The notes under the pieces: generated by a model | The model's database searches: none | Told to the model about the DNA's origin: nothing | Seen by the model: the letters and a program-made list of their open reading frames with translations, nothing else | Program-made: the position numbers and the translations under genes | Shown here: positions 33,999 to 43,468 of the stretch, piece after piece | Layout of the letters: each line of letters begins with the position of its first letter | Position numbering within the stretch: position 1 is the stretch's first letter | Source of the DNA: Hyphomicrobiaceae bacterium | Lineage (GTDB): Bacteria > Pseudomonadota > Alphaproteobacteria > Rhizobiales > Hyphomicrobiaceae | Direction: 5' to 3' | DNA: 62,799 nucleotides | Assembly (NCBI GenBank): GCA_002919265.1 | Contig: PKEY01000004.1 | Location: 1-62,799 of the forward strand

Positions 33999-34517
33999 AT
34001 GACGGGGGCGGGCAGCACTTCAGAAGTGAGACTGCGGCCCGCCTCGACAGCTGACTGGCCGCTCATTCGCCGCTGGCTTGCGCGACCCGATATCCAGCGC
34101 TGGTGGGGCCCGCAGGCAAGCGCCGAGGCCGAAGTGCTGATGGCGCTCGACAGCACGCATGCCATTTCCCGGATCATCGAGGTCGACGGCACCCCGGTCG
34201 GTTACGCCCACGCCGTCGATGCCACGCTCTGGGGCGAGGCGCTGCCCGACGATCTAAGCCCAGGCACCTGGGATCTCGACATCTTCATTGCTTCCGAAAA
34301 CCACCGCGGCAAAGGCGTAGGCGAAGCTGCCCTCCAGCTACTCAGGGACGAGGTCTTTTCGACTACCCTGGCAGTCGCCGTTTGCATTTTCGCGCCGATC
34401 GAGAACGAAGCGGCCGTGCGGGCCTATGAGCGGGCAGGCTTCCGTTGGCGGAGGGTCTGGCACGATCCGATTGCCGGGCCCGAATGGTTCATGGTCGCAG
34501 AGCGTCCGAAGTCCTGA
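33999..34517 (+). CDS. GNAT-family N-acetyltransferase (AAC(6')-like)
   Basis: A 172-residue acetyl-CoA-dependent acetyltransferase. The N-terminal strand-helix LRPASTADWPLIRRWLARPDIQRWWG is typical of the aminoglycoside 6'-acetyltransferase and siderophore-type branch. DLDIFIASENHRGKGVGEAAL includes the pyrophosphate-binding (R/Q)xxGxG loop, and ENEAAVRAYERAGFRWRR closes the fold. The acceptor cannot be predicted; the family also acetylates metabolites and proteins. It starts 4 bases after purH, so it is cotranscribed with it. It ends 2 bases before the convergent MFS gene. Confidence 0.85.
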   Translation: MTGAGSTSEVRLRPASTADWPLIRRWLARPDIQRWWGPQASAEAEVLMALDSTHAISRIIEVDGTPVGYAHAVDATLWGEALPDDLSPGTWDLDIFIASENHRGKGVGEAALQLLRDEVFSTTLAVAVCIFAPIENEAAVRAYERAGFRWRRVWHDPIAGPEWFMVAERPKS

Positions 34518-34519
34518 CC

Positions 34520-35965
34520 TCAGTCCGACTGCTTTTCGCGTACGGGCAATAATAAAACGAGCCCGGCGAGCAGGAATATGAGGATCGCCCCAATTCCAGC
34601 CCGTTGACTTCCCGTGACCGTCGTCAGCGCAGCGACCGAGAGCGGGGCTAGGAAGGCTGTGACTTTCCCCGAAAACGCGAACAGTCCGAAGTACTGCGTC
34701 ATGCGCTCTGGCGGTGCGAGACGGGCAAGAAGGGTTCGGCTGGCGGCCTGGTTGGGCGCAGCCGCGAGAGCCACGAAGCAGGCAAAGCCCAGGAAGACAA
34801 TTTCTCCAGTACTCGAGAACGGCGCTGAACCCGACGCTTTCGGTTCGATCGGCACGACAAACAAAACGTACTGGGGGCTGACCGAAAGGATCCCAACGCA
34901 GCCGATCATGAGCAGCACAAGGGCGCCGATAACGACGCGTTTCGCTCCGAAGCGGTCGTCAAACGTGCCACCCACCAGCGCGCCGATGACTCCTACCGTG
35001 ATGAGAATGATGCCAAAGATGCCGCGCTCGATGGCTTCCCAGCCGAACACGGCGGTGCCGTAGATGCCCCCGAAAACGAAGATGGCTGAGAGTCCATCCG
35101 AGTACAGCGCCCGCGCGATGAGGAAGTAGAGCATGTCGCGCTGGCGGGGCAGCAGGCGCACCGTGTTCCACAAATCCCGAAGCGCGGATCCGTTCGTGCG
35201 CGGCATACCCGATAGCGGGCGGCGGTCAGGCACGAACAGGAAGAAGGGGATCAGGAACACCAGCGCCCACATGGCAGAGAACGGGCCGACGAGGCGATCG
35301 CCTTCCCGCTGAGTGACGTCGAGGGCCAGCCACGGTTCAAAGCCAAGCAGTGTCTTGCCGGTTGCGGGATTGGTCACGAGGAAGCCGGCGACCACGCAAA
35401 GACTCACCAGCCCGCCAACGTAACCGGTTGCCCAGCCCACGCCGGAGAGCCGGCCGAGCTGGCCTGAGGGGACCAGCGTCGGCATGATCGCGTTGGTGAA
35501 AACGGTAGCGAATTCGGCGGCGATGGTGGCGATCACAAAGGCCGTGAGAACAGCAATGATCGTCGGCAACGAGGCGCCCGGCGTCGCCCACCACAACGCC
35601 GCAAGCCCAAAAGCGAGCATCAACGCAAACAGGCCCACCCACGGTTTGCGCCGGCCGCCGCTGTCGGCCACAGCGCCGAGCAGCGGGCTGCCAATGGCAA
35701 TCAGCACGCCAGCGGTCGCGGCCGCATAGCCCCACAACGCCTGGCCCCGGACAGGATCATCCACGACCGCCGAGGTGAAGTACGGCGCGAAGAGGAACGT
35801 CAGAACGAGAGTGTAGTAGGGCTGCAGGGCCCAGTCGACCAACACCCAGCCAGCCAAAGCCCGCAGGGGGGCTTTTGCTACGGGCACGGCGTGCGCATCC
35901 GTAGCCGGTGATGAGATTTGCAATTGGCTGCTCCCGCGCCTTGCCTTGCTACGCGTCCGTCGCAA
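34520..35965 (-). CDS. MFS transporter, Atg22/UMF1-like
   Basis: A 481-residue inner-membrane transporter with 12 hydrophobic segments. The N-terminal LAGWVLVDWALQPYYTLVLTFLFAPYF and the loop DSGGRRKPWVG after segment 3 are hallmarks of the UMF1/Atg22-like branch of the major facilitator superfamily. Its cargo is unknown; yeast Atg22 exports amino acids from the vacuole. The first ATG (35965) overlaps the end of the glutamate dehydrogenase gene by 17 bases. A TTG about 18 codons further in has a GGGAGC site before it and may be the real start. The overlap implies cotranscription with that dehydrogenase. Confidence 0.85.
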   Translation of the reverse strand: MRRTRSKARRGSSQLQISSPATDAHAVPVAKAPLRALAGWVLVDWALQPYYTLVLTFLFAPYFTSAVVDDPVRGQALWGYAAATAGVLIAIGSPLLGAVADSGGRRKPWVGLFALMLAFGLAALWWATPGASLPTIIAVLTAFVIATIAAEFATVFTNAIMPTLVPSGQLGRLSGVGWATGYVGGLVSLCVVAGFLVTNPATGKTLLGFEPWLALDVTQREGDRLVGPFSAMWALVFLIPFFLFVPDRRPLSGMPRTNGSALRDLWNTVRLLPRQRDMLYFLIARALYSDGLSAIFVFGGIYGTAVFGWEAIERGIFGIILITVGVIGALVGGTFDDRFGAKRVVIGALVLLMIGCVGILSVSPQYVLFVVPIEPKASGSAPFSSTGEIVFLGFACFVALAAAPNQAASRTLLARLAPPERMTQYFGLFAFSGKVTAFLAPLSVAALTTVTGSQRAGIGAILIFLLAGLVLLLPVREKQSD

Positions 35966-38900
35966 TCAGGTCGCGCACCTGAGAGGCGGCGACCGTCAGA
36001 CGAGATACGGTCACGTCGCCCGTTGCAGCCATCTCGTCAAGTGCCGACTTGGCTCGCGCCAGCAGCACTCCACGCTCTTTCTCCCACTCGCCCAGATCAA
36101 CCGACCCTGGCCTGCTCAAGATCTCGCGCACCAACGCCCGGCGGGCAGTGTCCAGTGTACGGATGGCGCCGTTGATGGCGAGCTGGTCGTAATAGTCCCG
36201 AAGGTGGAGTGATGCAGTGAGCTGCTTCAGCTCGTCGACACGGAAATACTCGCTGGCCGCGAATGCGATGCGGGCTGCATCGGCGAGCGACCGGCCCGTC
36301 TCATGCGCAAGCCGCGTAATGGTCGTCGCATGAGTGAGGTAGTCGAGAGCCGCGAGTCGTCGGGCAAGGTCCTGGGGCGCGCCATTCCGGGTCAGCTCCT
36401 CGCGCGTACGTGCCAACCGGTCGAGCTGATGGGGCGTGAGGCACGCTGCCAGGATAGAGGCAAGCTGCTGGGTTCCCGCGTGGTGGGCGGCGATAGTAGC
36501 CGCCAGGCTCCCATCCCTGCCGTGCCGCAGCATGTTTGTCACGGCTTCGATCAGGAACTCCTGAACGCGGGCATAGAGATCGAGCTGGAACTGCCCCGGG
36601 ATCTTGTTGTCGAGCTGGTCGATTGCGTGCCACAGCTCCGGCAGCTGGAAGATTGCGCTGGCCGCAATGAAGGCGGCGGCAATGTCAGCTGGCTCCCGTC
36701 CAGTCTCGTCACCAAGCCGGACAGCCATCGCCGGGCCGCCGCGGTTGAGCAATGCGTTGGTCAGTCCAGTGACGATGATTTCGCGCCGTAGGCGGTGCGC
36801 CTTGATGTCGTCGAGGAAGCGCTCGCGCAGCGCGTGCGGGAAGTAATTGATGAGCAGCGGCTCGCAAACGGGATCGTCGGGAAGTGAGCTGCGGATAAGA
36901 TCGTCGGAGAGGGCGATCTTCGCGTAGCTCAGCAGGACGGCGAGCTCGGGCCGCGTCATTCCCGTTCCCGTGGCCTGCCTCTGTGCCATCTCCTCACGGC
37001 TCGGAAGCCCTTCAAGCTTGCGGTCAAGCAGACCGCGGTTCTCAAGAGACTCCATCAGGCGGGAGATGTAGCCGAGGTCGCGCGCGCCCTTGCGCTCGGC
37101 AAGGCTCAGCGCGAGCGACTGCTGATAGTTGTTGACAAGGCAGGCTGCCGCTACGTCCTCGGTCATCGAAGCAAGGAGTTCGCGCCGCTGTTCGGTGTTG
37201 AGCCGGCCAGAGGCCTCGGCAGGCCCAAGCGCGATCTTGATGTTCACTTCGAGGTCGGACGAGTTCACACCCGCGGAATTGTCGATAAAGTCCGTGTTGA
37301 TCCGGCCGCCCTTGCGCGCGAACTCGATGCGACCGAGCTGCGTTACGCCAAGGTTGGCGCCTTCGCCGATCACCTTCGCGCGCACATCCTGCGCCACCAC
37401 GCGGATCGCATCATTGGCGCGATCGCCGACCTGTTCGTTGGTTTCCGTCGACGCACGGATGAATGTGCCGATGCCGCCGAACCAGAGGAGGTCCGTCTCG
37501 CATTTCAGGATGGCGCTGATGAGCTCCGACGGCGTCATTGTTTCCGCATCAACGCCGAGCAGGTCGCGCATCTCCGGAGTGAGCGGGATCGCCTTCAGAG
37601 AGCGGGAGAAGACGCCGCCGCCACGCGAGATGAGCGTCTTATCGTAATCCTGCCAGCTGGAGCGCGGCAGGTCGAACAGCCGTTTTCGTTCCGCGTAGCT
37701 CGTTTCCGGATCCGGGTCGGGATCGATGAAGATGTCGCGGTGGTCGAACGCAGCCACCAGCTTTATTGCCCGCGACAGCAGCATGCCATTACCGAAAACG
37801 TCGCCCGACATGTCGCCGACACCAACCACGCGAATGGGCTGCGATTGGATATCGATATTCATCTCGCGGAAGTGGCGCTTGACGCACTCCCACGCACCGC
37901 GCGCGGTGATGGCCATGCGCTTGTGGTCATAGCCTGCAGAACCGCCGGAGGCGAAGGCGTCGCCAAGCCAGAAATTCCGCTGGAGCGAGATCTCGTTGGC
38001 GTAGTCTGAGAAGGTCGCGGTGCCCTTGTCCGCTGCCACCACCAGGTAGGGGTCGTCGCCATCGTGGCGGACGACGCGATCCGGCGGTACGACTTTTCCG
38101 TCGACGATGTTGTCTGTGATGTCGAGCATCGCGGACACAAAGGTCCGATAGGCGGCAATGCCCTCCTTCATGATCTCGTCGCGGCTGCCGCTGCGCGGAA
38201 GCCGTTTCGGTACGAAGCCGCCTTTGGCGCCCTGAGGCACGATGACGGTGTTCTTTACCTGCTGCGCCTTCACGAGGCCCAGCACCTCGGTGCGGAAGTC
38301 CTGCGCCCGGTCAGACCAGCGAATTCCGCCGCGAGCGATCGGGGCAAAGCGCAAGTGCACGCCTTCGACCCGCGGGCTGTAGACAAAGATCTCCCGGTAC
38401 GGTTTCGGCTCGGGAAGGCTATCGATCATCTTCGAGTCGAACTTGAAGGCGATGGTCGATGGTGGTCGACCAGCCTCGTCGCGCTGGAAGAAGTTCGTGC
38501 GCACCGTCGCCAGAATGAGGTTCAGGTACTGGCGGAGGATGCGGTCCTCATCGAGGCTTGGCACTTTCGCCAGCGCGCCTTCGATCCGTTCGCGAATGCG
38601 CTGCTCGGCGTTCCGCCGCTCTTCATCCGACCAGTTGCGATCGGGATCGAAGCGGGTGTGGAACAGCTCAAGGAAATCGCGGGCCATCCCCGCGTGCCGG
38701 TTCAACGTATCGGCGATGTACCGGAAGCCGAAGGGCGTGCCGGTCTGGCGCAGATAGGAGCCATAGGCTCTCATGGCGGCCGCCTCTCGCCAATCCGCGC
38801 CCGCCGTGATGACCAGACGATTGAAGCCGTCGTTTTCTGCCTCACCGCGGCAGACGGCTACGAAGCAGGCCTCCAGCTGCTGATCGCATTTTGCAAGATC

Positions 38901-40763
38901 GATTGGATGGCCGTCTGCAGTCTCCAGCACCATGTCGTGCAGAGAGACCTCCCGAACGCTACCATTGAAGCGCGGGTGGACGCGGTAGCTTCGCTCGTCG
39001 ATTACGAAGAAGCCGAGATTTTCGAGGACCGGCACGCGCTCAGAAAGCGGTATCGGCTGATCGAACCGATAGATGGCCGCGTGCACTCTTCGCCCGCTTG
39101 CGTCGTTGTTTGTGTGGAAGTCGATCGCCAACGGACGTTCGGGGCTTAGCCGCTCGATACGCGCGATATCTTCCAGCGCGCGCTTTGCATTGAACCTTTC
39201 CGTGTAGCCGGCGGGGAACGCACCAATGTATTTCGGCGCCAGCTCTGCAAGCCCGTCGCCCGCTGAATAGAGGGTTTCTGTCAGCTGATCATCCCAGGTG
39301 CGCGTTGCTTCGCGAATGCGGTTCTCGAGGTCGTCTTCTGAAACCTGAGGCCGAGGTCCTTCATTGCGCTCGATGATGTAATGAACGCGCACGAGCGGGC
39401 TTTCGGTAAAAAACGGAGTGAACGACTGCAGGCGGCCGTCAAAAGCCTCCTCCAGAATGCCCGCGATCTTCTCGCGGACGCTTGTCGTGAACCGATCACG
39501 CGGGATGAAGACGAGGGCGGATACGAAACGCTCGAAGCGATCATATCGCGCGAAAACGCGAACTCTCGGTCGCAAATCGAGGTCGACTATGCCGCGAGAC
39601 CACGAAAGCAGCTGATCCTCGTCGATCTGGAATAGCTCGTCGCGCGGGAATGTTGCGAGAACGTTGGCGAGCGCCTTGGCGGCGTGGCTTCCTGGCGCGA
39701 AGCCGGATCGCGCCATGACTGTCTCGACCTTGTGGCGCAGGAACGGAATCTGCTGGGGTGGTTGCGTGTAGGCCTGGGAGGTGAGCAGACCAACGAGCCG
39801 AAGCTCCCCGGAAATCGAGCCGTCCGGGTTGTACGTTTTCAGCCCCACGTAGTCCATGAACACCCGGCGGTGGACCCGGGAGAGAATGTTCGACTTCGCG
39901 ATGATGAGGGGATTGGGGGCGAAGAAATGGTTGCGGATTTCCTGCGTCATTGCCCGTGGCGGGTTGCGGCCGCCAAGGACGTAAAGTTCCGGATCGCGAA
40001 GCACGCCAAGGCCGCTGTCTTTTACGGGGACGAGTTCACCCTCGCGGATGTCGCCGACGAGCTTATATTCGCGCAAACCCAGGAACGTGAATTGGCCGTC
40101 AAGCAGCCAGCGGCAGAAGGCCAGCGATTCCGCCAGAAGTCCTGGAGCGATTGGGGGCGGTGAAGCTTCCAGCGCACGCACGGCCCGATCAAGACGGGCC
40201 GTCATCGATTGCCAGTCGGACACGGCAACGCGCACATCGTCGAGCACGGACGAAAGCGTCCCCATCAGGTCGCTCGCCGCGTCCCCCGGCATCGGATCGA
40301 TGAGCAACGTGATCCAGCTCTCCTGTTTGCCGTCGCCCCAGTTTCGGTCGCCCGGGCCAATGATGCGCTCGAACTTCCCTTCGGCTGACCGTTGCACCTT
40401 CAAAATGGGGTGCAAGACGAGAAAGGTGCCGAGGTTGCGCGCCTGCAACTCGTTGAGAATGCTGTCGACGAGGAAGGGCATATCGTCGTTCACGATCGAG
40501 ACGAGCGTGAACGGCTTCCGGCCAGTCTCGGTTTCGAGCTCAACTCTTTCCCAGCTGGCGATATGGCGCCCGCGCGGCTTCTTGACCGCGAACTCGAAGC
40601 TCGAACGCGCGATAGAGGCGAGTGTCTTAGGATCGAACTGCTCGAGATCGTCGATCAAGTCGCTGAACAGCAATCGAGCATATGCACGAAGCTCGGATGA
40701 GGCGCCCAGGTTGGAAGCAATGTTGTTGAGCAGGTCGTCGTCGCGCGGCGCTTCAAGTGCCAT
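35949..40763 (-). CDS. gdhB: NAD-specific glutamate dehydrogenase, large (180-kDa) class
   Basis: A 1604-residue oxidative-deamination enzyme turning glutamate into 2-oxoglutarate and ammonium with NAD, a catabolic role. The N-terminal 700 residues are the regulatory ACT-like and extended helical region of this class. The catalytic core has GGIRWSDRAQDFRTEVLGLVK and the substrate-binding PQGAKGGFVPKR near 845-856, then the dinucleotide-binding VVGVGDMSGDVFGNGMLLS. A helical C-terminal domain ends in RLTVAASQVRDLIATDA. The length fits the 1600-residue class of Pseudomonas, Caulobacter and Streptomyces. The divergent upstream gap is 154 bases. The following MFS gene overlaps its end. The symbol gdhB is used as for the Pseudomonas enzyme. 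Confidence 0.95.
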   Translation of the reverse strand: MALEAPRDDDLLNNIASNLGASSELRAYARLLFSDLIDDLEQFDPKTLASIARSSFEFAVKKPRGRHIASWERVELETETGRKPFTLVSIVNDDMPFLVDSILNELQARNLGTFLVLHPILKVQRSAEGKFERIIGPGDRNWGDGKQESWITLLIDPMPGDAASDLMGTLSSVLDDVRVAVSDWQSMTARLDRAVRALEASPPPIAPGLLAESLAFCRWLLDGQFTFLGLREYKLVGDIREGELVPVKDSGLGVLRDPELYVLGGRNPPRAMTQEIRNHFFAPNPLIIAKSNILSRVHRRVFMDYVGLKTYNPDGSISGELRLVGLLTSQAYTQPPQQIPFLRHKVETVMARSGFAPGSHAAKALANVLATFPRDELFQIDEDQLLSWSRGIVDLDLRPRVRVFARYDRFERFVSALVFIPRDRFTTSVREKIAGILEEAFDGRLQSFTPFFTESPLVRVHYIIERNEGPRPQVSEDDLENRIREATRTWDDQLTETLYSAGDGLAELAPKYIGAFPAGYTERFNAKRALEDIARIERLSPERPLAIDFHTNNDASGRRVHAAIYRFDQPIPLSERVPVLENLGFFVIDERSYRVHPRFNGSVREVSLHDMVLETADGHPIDLAKCDQQLEACFVAVCRGEAENDGFNRLVITAGADWREAAAMRAYGSYLRQTGTPFGFRYIADTLNRHAGMARDFLELFHTRFDPDRNWSDEERRNAEQRIRERIEGALAKVPSLDEDRILRQYLNLILATVRTNFFQRDEAGRPPSTIAFKFDSKMIDSLPEPKPYREIFVYSPRVEGVHLRFAPIARGGIRWSDRAQDFRTEVLGLVKAQQVKNTVIVPQGAKGGFVPKRLPRSGSRDEIMKEGIAAYRTFVSAMLDITDNIVDGKVVPPDRVVRHDGDDPYLVVAADKGTATFSDYANEISLQRNFWLGDAFASGGSAGYDHKRMAITARGAWECVKRHFREMNIDIQSQPIRVVGVGDMSGDVFGNGMLLSRAIKLVAAFDHRDIFIDPDPDPETSYAERKRLFDLPRSSWQDYDKTLISRGGGVFSRSLKAIPLTPEMRDLLGVDAETMTPSELISAILKCETDLLWFGGIGTFIRASTETNEQVGDRANDAIRVVAQDVRAKVIGEGANLGVTQLGRIEFARKGGRINTDFIDNSAGVNSSDLEVNIKIALGPAEASGRLNTEQRRELLASMTEDVAAACLVNNYQQSLALSLAERKGARDLGYISRLMESLENRGLLDRKLEGLPSREEMAQRQATGTGMTRPELAVLLSYAKIALSDDLIRSSLPDDPVCEPLLINYFPHALRERFLDDIKAHRLRREIIVTGLTNALLNRGGPAMAVRLGDETGREPADIAAAFIAASAIFQLPELWHAIDQLDNKIPGQFQLDLYARVQEFLIEAVTNMLRHGRDGSLAATIAAHHAGTQQLASILAACLTPHQLDRLARTREELTRNGAPQDLARRLAALDYLTHATTITRLAHETGRSLADAARIAFAASEYFRVDELKQLTASLHLRDYYDQLAINGAIRTLDTARRALVREILSRPGSVDLGEWEKERGVLLARAKSALDEMAATGDVTVSRLTVAASQVRDLIATDA

Positions 40764-40917
40764 GGCAAGGGGAACTCCGGTTCTTGTTCGTCAGCGCGTA
40801 AGCCAAGACAGGTCGCGATATAGTAGAGATGTTACCATAGCCAGGGCTTACAAGGCTGAATGACAGAGCCGCACCCCAAGGCTAACCTTTCCGGCAGACT
40901 GCCAAAAGCCTGGGGAC

Positions 40918-41553
40918 ATGCTCATGCGGAAAGCTCGCGACGAACGGATCATCGCACTCAATCTCGGCCCGGATGCCGAGCCAACTCCGGAAATCGCAGC
41001 CTACTTCGAAAAGTGCCGCGAAAAGCTCGGTTTTGTACCCAACGTCCTGCGTGCCTACGCGTTCAACAACACCAAGCTGAAGGCATTCATCGACATGGTG
41101 GACGACCTCATGCTGGGGGACAGTGGGCTTTCCAAGCTGGAGCGCGAGATGATCGCTGTGGCCGTCAGCTCGGTAAACCACTGCCACTACTGCCTCACGG
41201 CTCATGGCGCGGCAGTGCGGCAACGTTCTAACGATCCTGAGCTCGGCGAGATGATCGCGCACAACTATCGCGCCGCAAAATTGGATCGGCGGCAGAAGGC
41301 GATGCTCGACTTCGCAGTCAAGCTGACGGAGCACCCGGACAAGATCGGGGAGGAGGATCGGGAAGCTCTTCGCCGCGCAGGCTTCAGCGATCGCGATATC
41401 TGGGACATCGCAGCCATAACGGGCTTCTACAACATGTCCAACCGCATCGCGTCTGCCACCGATATGCGCCCGAACAAGGAATATTATTACGCCGCGCGCC
41501 AGCCGGTGGAGAAGAACGGTCGCAATTCGTCCAAGAAGTCGAAAAAACGCTGA
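40918..41553 (+). CDS. Peroxidase-related enzyme of the AhpD/carboxymuconolactone decarboxylase superfamily
   Basis: A 211-residue cytoplasmic protein with one CMD/AhpD domain. The redox site is HCHYCLTAHG with Cys89, Cys92 and His96 in the CXXC-XXXH arrangement of alkylhydroperoxidase D. The upstream segment FVPNVLRAYA and downstream GFYNMSNRIASATDMRPNKEYY mark the uncharacterised peroxidase-related subfamily (about 190-210 residues). A Lys/Ser-rich tail ends the protein. Its electron donor and substrate are unknown. It is divergent from glutamate dehydrogenase and followed by the ParA gene. Confidence 0.87.
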   Translation: MLMRKARDERIIALNLGPDAEPTPEIAAYFEKCREKLGFVPNVLRAYAFNNTKLKAFIDMVDDLMLGDSGLSKLEREMIAVAVSSVNHCHYCLTAHGAAVRQRSNDPELGEMIAHNYRAAKLDRRQKAMLDFAVKLTEHPDKIGEEDREALRRAGFSDRDIWDIAAITGFYNMSNRIASATDMRPNKEYYYAARQPVEKNGRNSSKKSKKR

Positions 41554-41691
41554 GCCTGGCTCTGTTGGCAGAGTTGCCCTTCCTTATGCCACTACGCCGT
41601 GGCACTTTGACGATGAAGCTGGGGCGTTAAAGCTGGCCGGCAAGGCAAGCGCCCAGCCTGAGCCAGCGCATTTCAACCGTCCGTGGGGGAG

Positions 41692-42582
41692 ATGAGGAAC
41701 ACAATTGCCGTCATGAACACGAAGGGGGGTGTCGGCAAGTCCACCATCGTGTTGGCACTTGCCGAGACGCTCTCCGCCTATCACGGCAAGAACGTTCTCG
41801 TCATCGATTCCGATGCGCAGGCGAGCGTCAGCTCCATGCTGATGACTCCGGCGAGCCTGCACCGGCTGCAGGAGGCGGGGCTGACGCTCGTCGATTATCT
41901 CGTGGCCGCCGTCCTCAACAATGCGCCTGTGGATTGGCCGCAGTACGTGGTGCGGGGCGTGTCTGATGTCGACGACGCGCGCTCCGTCTTCCTCCTTCCG
42001 AGCGACATGCAACTCACGCTCTTCGAGCGCGAGGTGTCGCGCGAATCGCTCCACTCGCGGCTGCGTGCCACCATCCGCCGGTTGCTCAACGACGTGCGGC
42101 CGGTCTTCGAGATCATTTTGATCGATTGCCCGCCGGGCCTGTCGGTTCTTACCGAATCCTGGCTGCGCGAGGCGGACTTCCACATCTCCCCGACCAAGCC
42201 CGACTACATCTCGTCCTGCGGCCTCGAGGTGTTCCGCCGCTTCAAACAGCTCAATCCGGAGATGGGATTCGCCGAGAACCTGGGCGTCCTCATCAACATG
42301 AAGGACCGCTCCTCCATCGTGGATGATGAGTATCACCGCTGGCTCCAGGAGAACCCGGACAACAACTGCTTCAGTCAGGTCATTCCACGAGTGAACGCCC
42401 TGCAGAACGCAGCGCGCTTCTCGACGATCGAGCGGTCTTACCTCGCCAAGTACCCCGGCGAGGCAGGGCAGGCGGTTCGCGCCCTGACCGAGGAGGTTCT
42501 GGCGCGGCTTGCCGCTTTCAATGCGCGCCCGCAGCCACCGCGTGTGTCCAACGACACCGAAGCAGCACCGGTGCGCAGATAG
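41692..42582 (+). CDS. ParA/Soj-type Walker ATPase, orphan
   Basis: A 296-residue ATPase. The deviant Walker A is TKGGVGKST (Lys11 and Lys16). VLVIDSDAQAS (Walker A' Asp) and IILIDCPPGLS (Walker B) follow, then a C-terminal region rich in charged helices. Members use ATP-driven DNA or membrane patterning to segregate chromosomes, plasmids or protein complexes. The start is unclear: an ATG at 41692 lies directly against GGGGGAG, and a GTG nine bases upstream is also possible. No parB, parS array, or other partner gene lies next to it, so its cargo cannot be named. It is not a chromosomal parAB locus. The tRNA-Gly after it is on the opposite strand. Confidence 0.88.
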   Translation: MRNTIAVMNTKGGVGKSTIVLALAETLSAYHGKNVLVIDSDAQASVSSMLMTPASLHRLQEAGLTLVDYLVAAVLNNAPVDWPQYVVRGVSDVDDARSVFLLPSDMQLTLFEREVSRESLHSRLRATIRRLLNDVRPVFEIILIDCPPGLSVLTESWLREADFHISPTKPDYISSCGLEVFRRFKQLNPEMGFAENLGVLINMKDRSSIVDDEYHRWLQENPDNNCFSQVIPRVNALQNAARFSTIERSYLAKYPGEAGQAVRALTEEVLARLAAFNARPQPPRVSNDTEAAPVRR

Positions 42583-42641
42583 GCACGCCGAAAGCTCGGC
42601 CGATCAGCTTGCGATTTGGAAAATCATAGAGAGGGAGAGAA

Positions 42642-42716
42642 TGGAGCGGGCGATGAGATTCGAACTCACGACCCTCACGTTGGCAACGTGATGCTCTACC
42701 CCTGAGCTACGCCCGC
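42642..42716 (-). tRNA. tRNA-Gly (GCC)
   Basis: The minus strand forms a 75-base cloverleaf. The acceptor GCGGGCG pairs with CGCCCGC, the anticodon stem TCACG/CGTGA holds loop TTGCCAA with anticodon GCC, and the T-arm contains GAGTTCGAATCTC. The discriminator is T and the CCA end is encoded at 42642-42644. The 168 bases upstream to the deacylase start contain no other recognised element. Confidence 0.96.
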
Positions 42717-42884
42717 TTCCTTCGAATTGGGGTATCGCCGTTTCCCGGCGAGGCCTGTCTTATGGCTCAACTTCTTGCGGATTGCAAGCGGGGTGGTGAG
42801 GCTTGCGACATCGGTTGCGCTGCGCATCGCAGCACGCTAGGACCCAGGCCAAGCCTCTGAACCCCGAAGTCGAACCAACCGCCT

Positions 42885-43391
42885 ATGCCAGCCACACGCG
42901 CCGATCTTTTCGCCCGACTCGCCGAACTCGGCATCGAGACCCAAACCGTCGAGCATGAGCCGGTGTTCACGGTCGCCGAGAGCGAAAAGCTCGAACGCGA
43001 TCTGCCCGGCGGACACACCAAGAATCTGTTTCTCAAGGACGCCAAAGGCAAGCTCTTCCTGGTGACGGCAGAGAGTCACAGCCCGGTTAACCTCAAGATC
43101 CTCCACAAGATCCTTGGCTGTGCTCGCCTCAGCTTCGGCAAGCCGGAGCTGCTGATGGAGGTGCTGGGGGTGGCTCCGGGCTCGGTCACGGCCTTCGCTC
43201 TCATCAACGACACCGAGCACCGTGTCACGTTCGTTCTCGACAGCCGCCTGATGGCCTACGATACCATCAACTGCCATCCGCTAGAGAACACGGCCACGAC
43301 AAACATTGCGCGCGGCGACCTTTTGCGGTTCATTCGGTCTTGTGGACATGAGCCGCTGATCGTCGATTTGGACGAAGCCCCCATTGTCTGA
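42885..43391 (+). CDS. Prolyl-tRNA synthetase-associated (ProX-like) tRNA deacylase
   Basis: A 168-residue YbaK/ProRS-associated-domain protein. It resembles ProX/PrdX, which hydrolyses alanyl-tRNA(Pro) produced by misacylation. Visible features are the N-terminal helix DLFARLAELGIETQTVEH, the KNLFLKDAKGKLFLVTAE core with the conserved Lys, and SFGKPELLMEVLGVAPGSVTAFALIND with the GSVTP-type loop (here GSVTA). The ProXp-type and YbaK-type substrates (Ala versus Cys) are not separable by eye, but the length and motif fit ProX. It precedes the thioredoxin-like gene by 77 bases. Confidence 0.88.
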   Translation: MPATRADLFARLAELGIETQTVEHEPVFTVAESEKLERDLPGGHTKNLFLKDAKGKLFLVTAESHSPVNLKILHKILGCARLSFGKPELLMEVLGVAPGSVTAFALINDTEHRVTFVLDSRLMAYDTINCHPLENTATTNIARGDLLRFIRSCGHEPLIVDLDEAPIV

Positions 43392-43468
43392 CGGGTTCAC
43401 CGCCACAATCTTGTGGTCGTCCGCCGAGTTGGGCCGCGGAGGACGAAAGCCGGCTTAAGGAGATCCAG

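Noticed and set aside
38064..39149. 361-codon open frame on the plus strand inside the glutamate dehydrogenase
   Set aside because: It is antisense to a continuous, conserved catalytic region; no ribosome site or domain.
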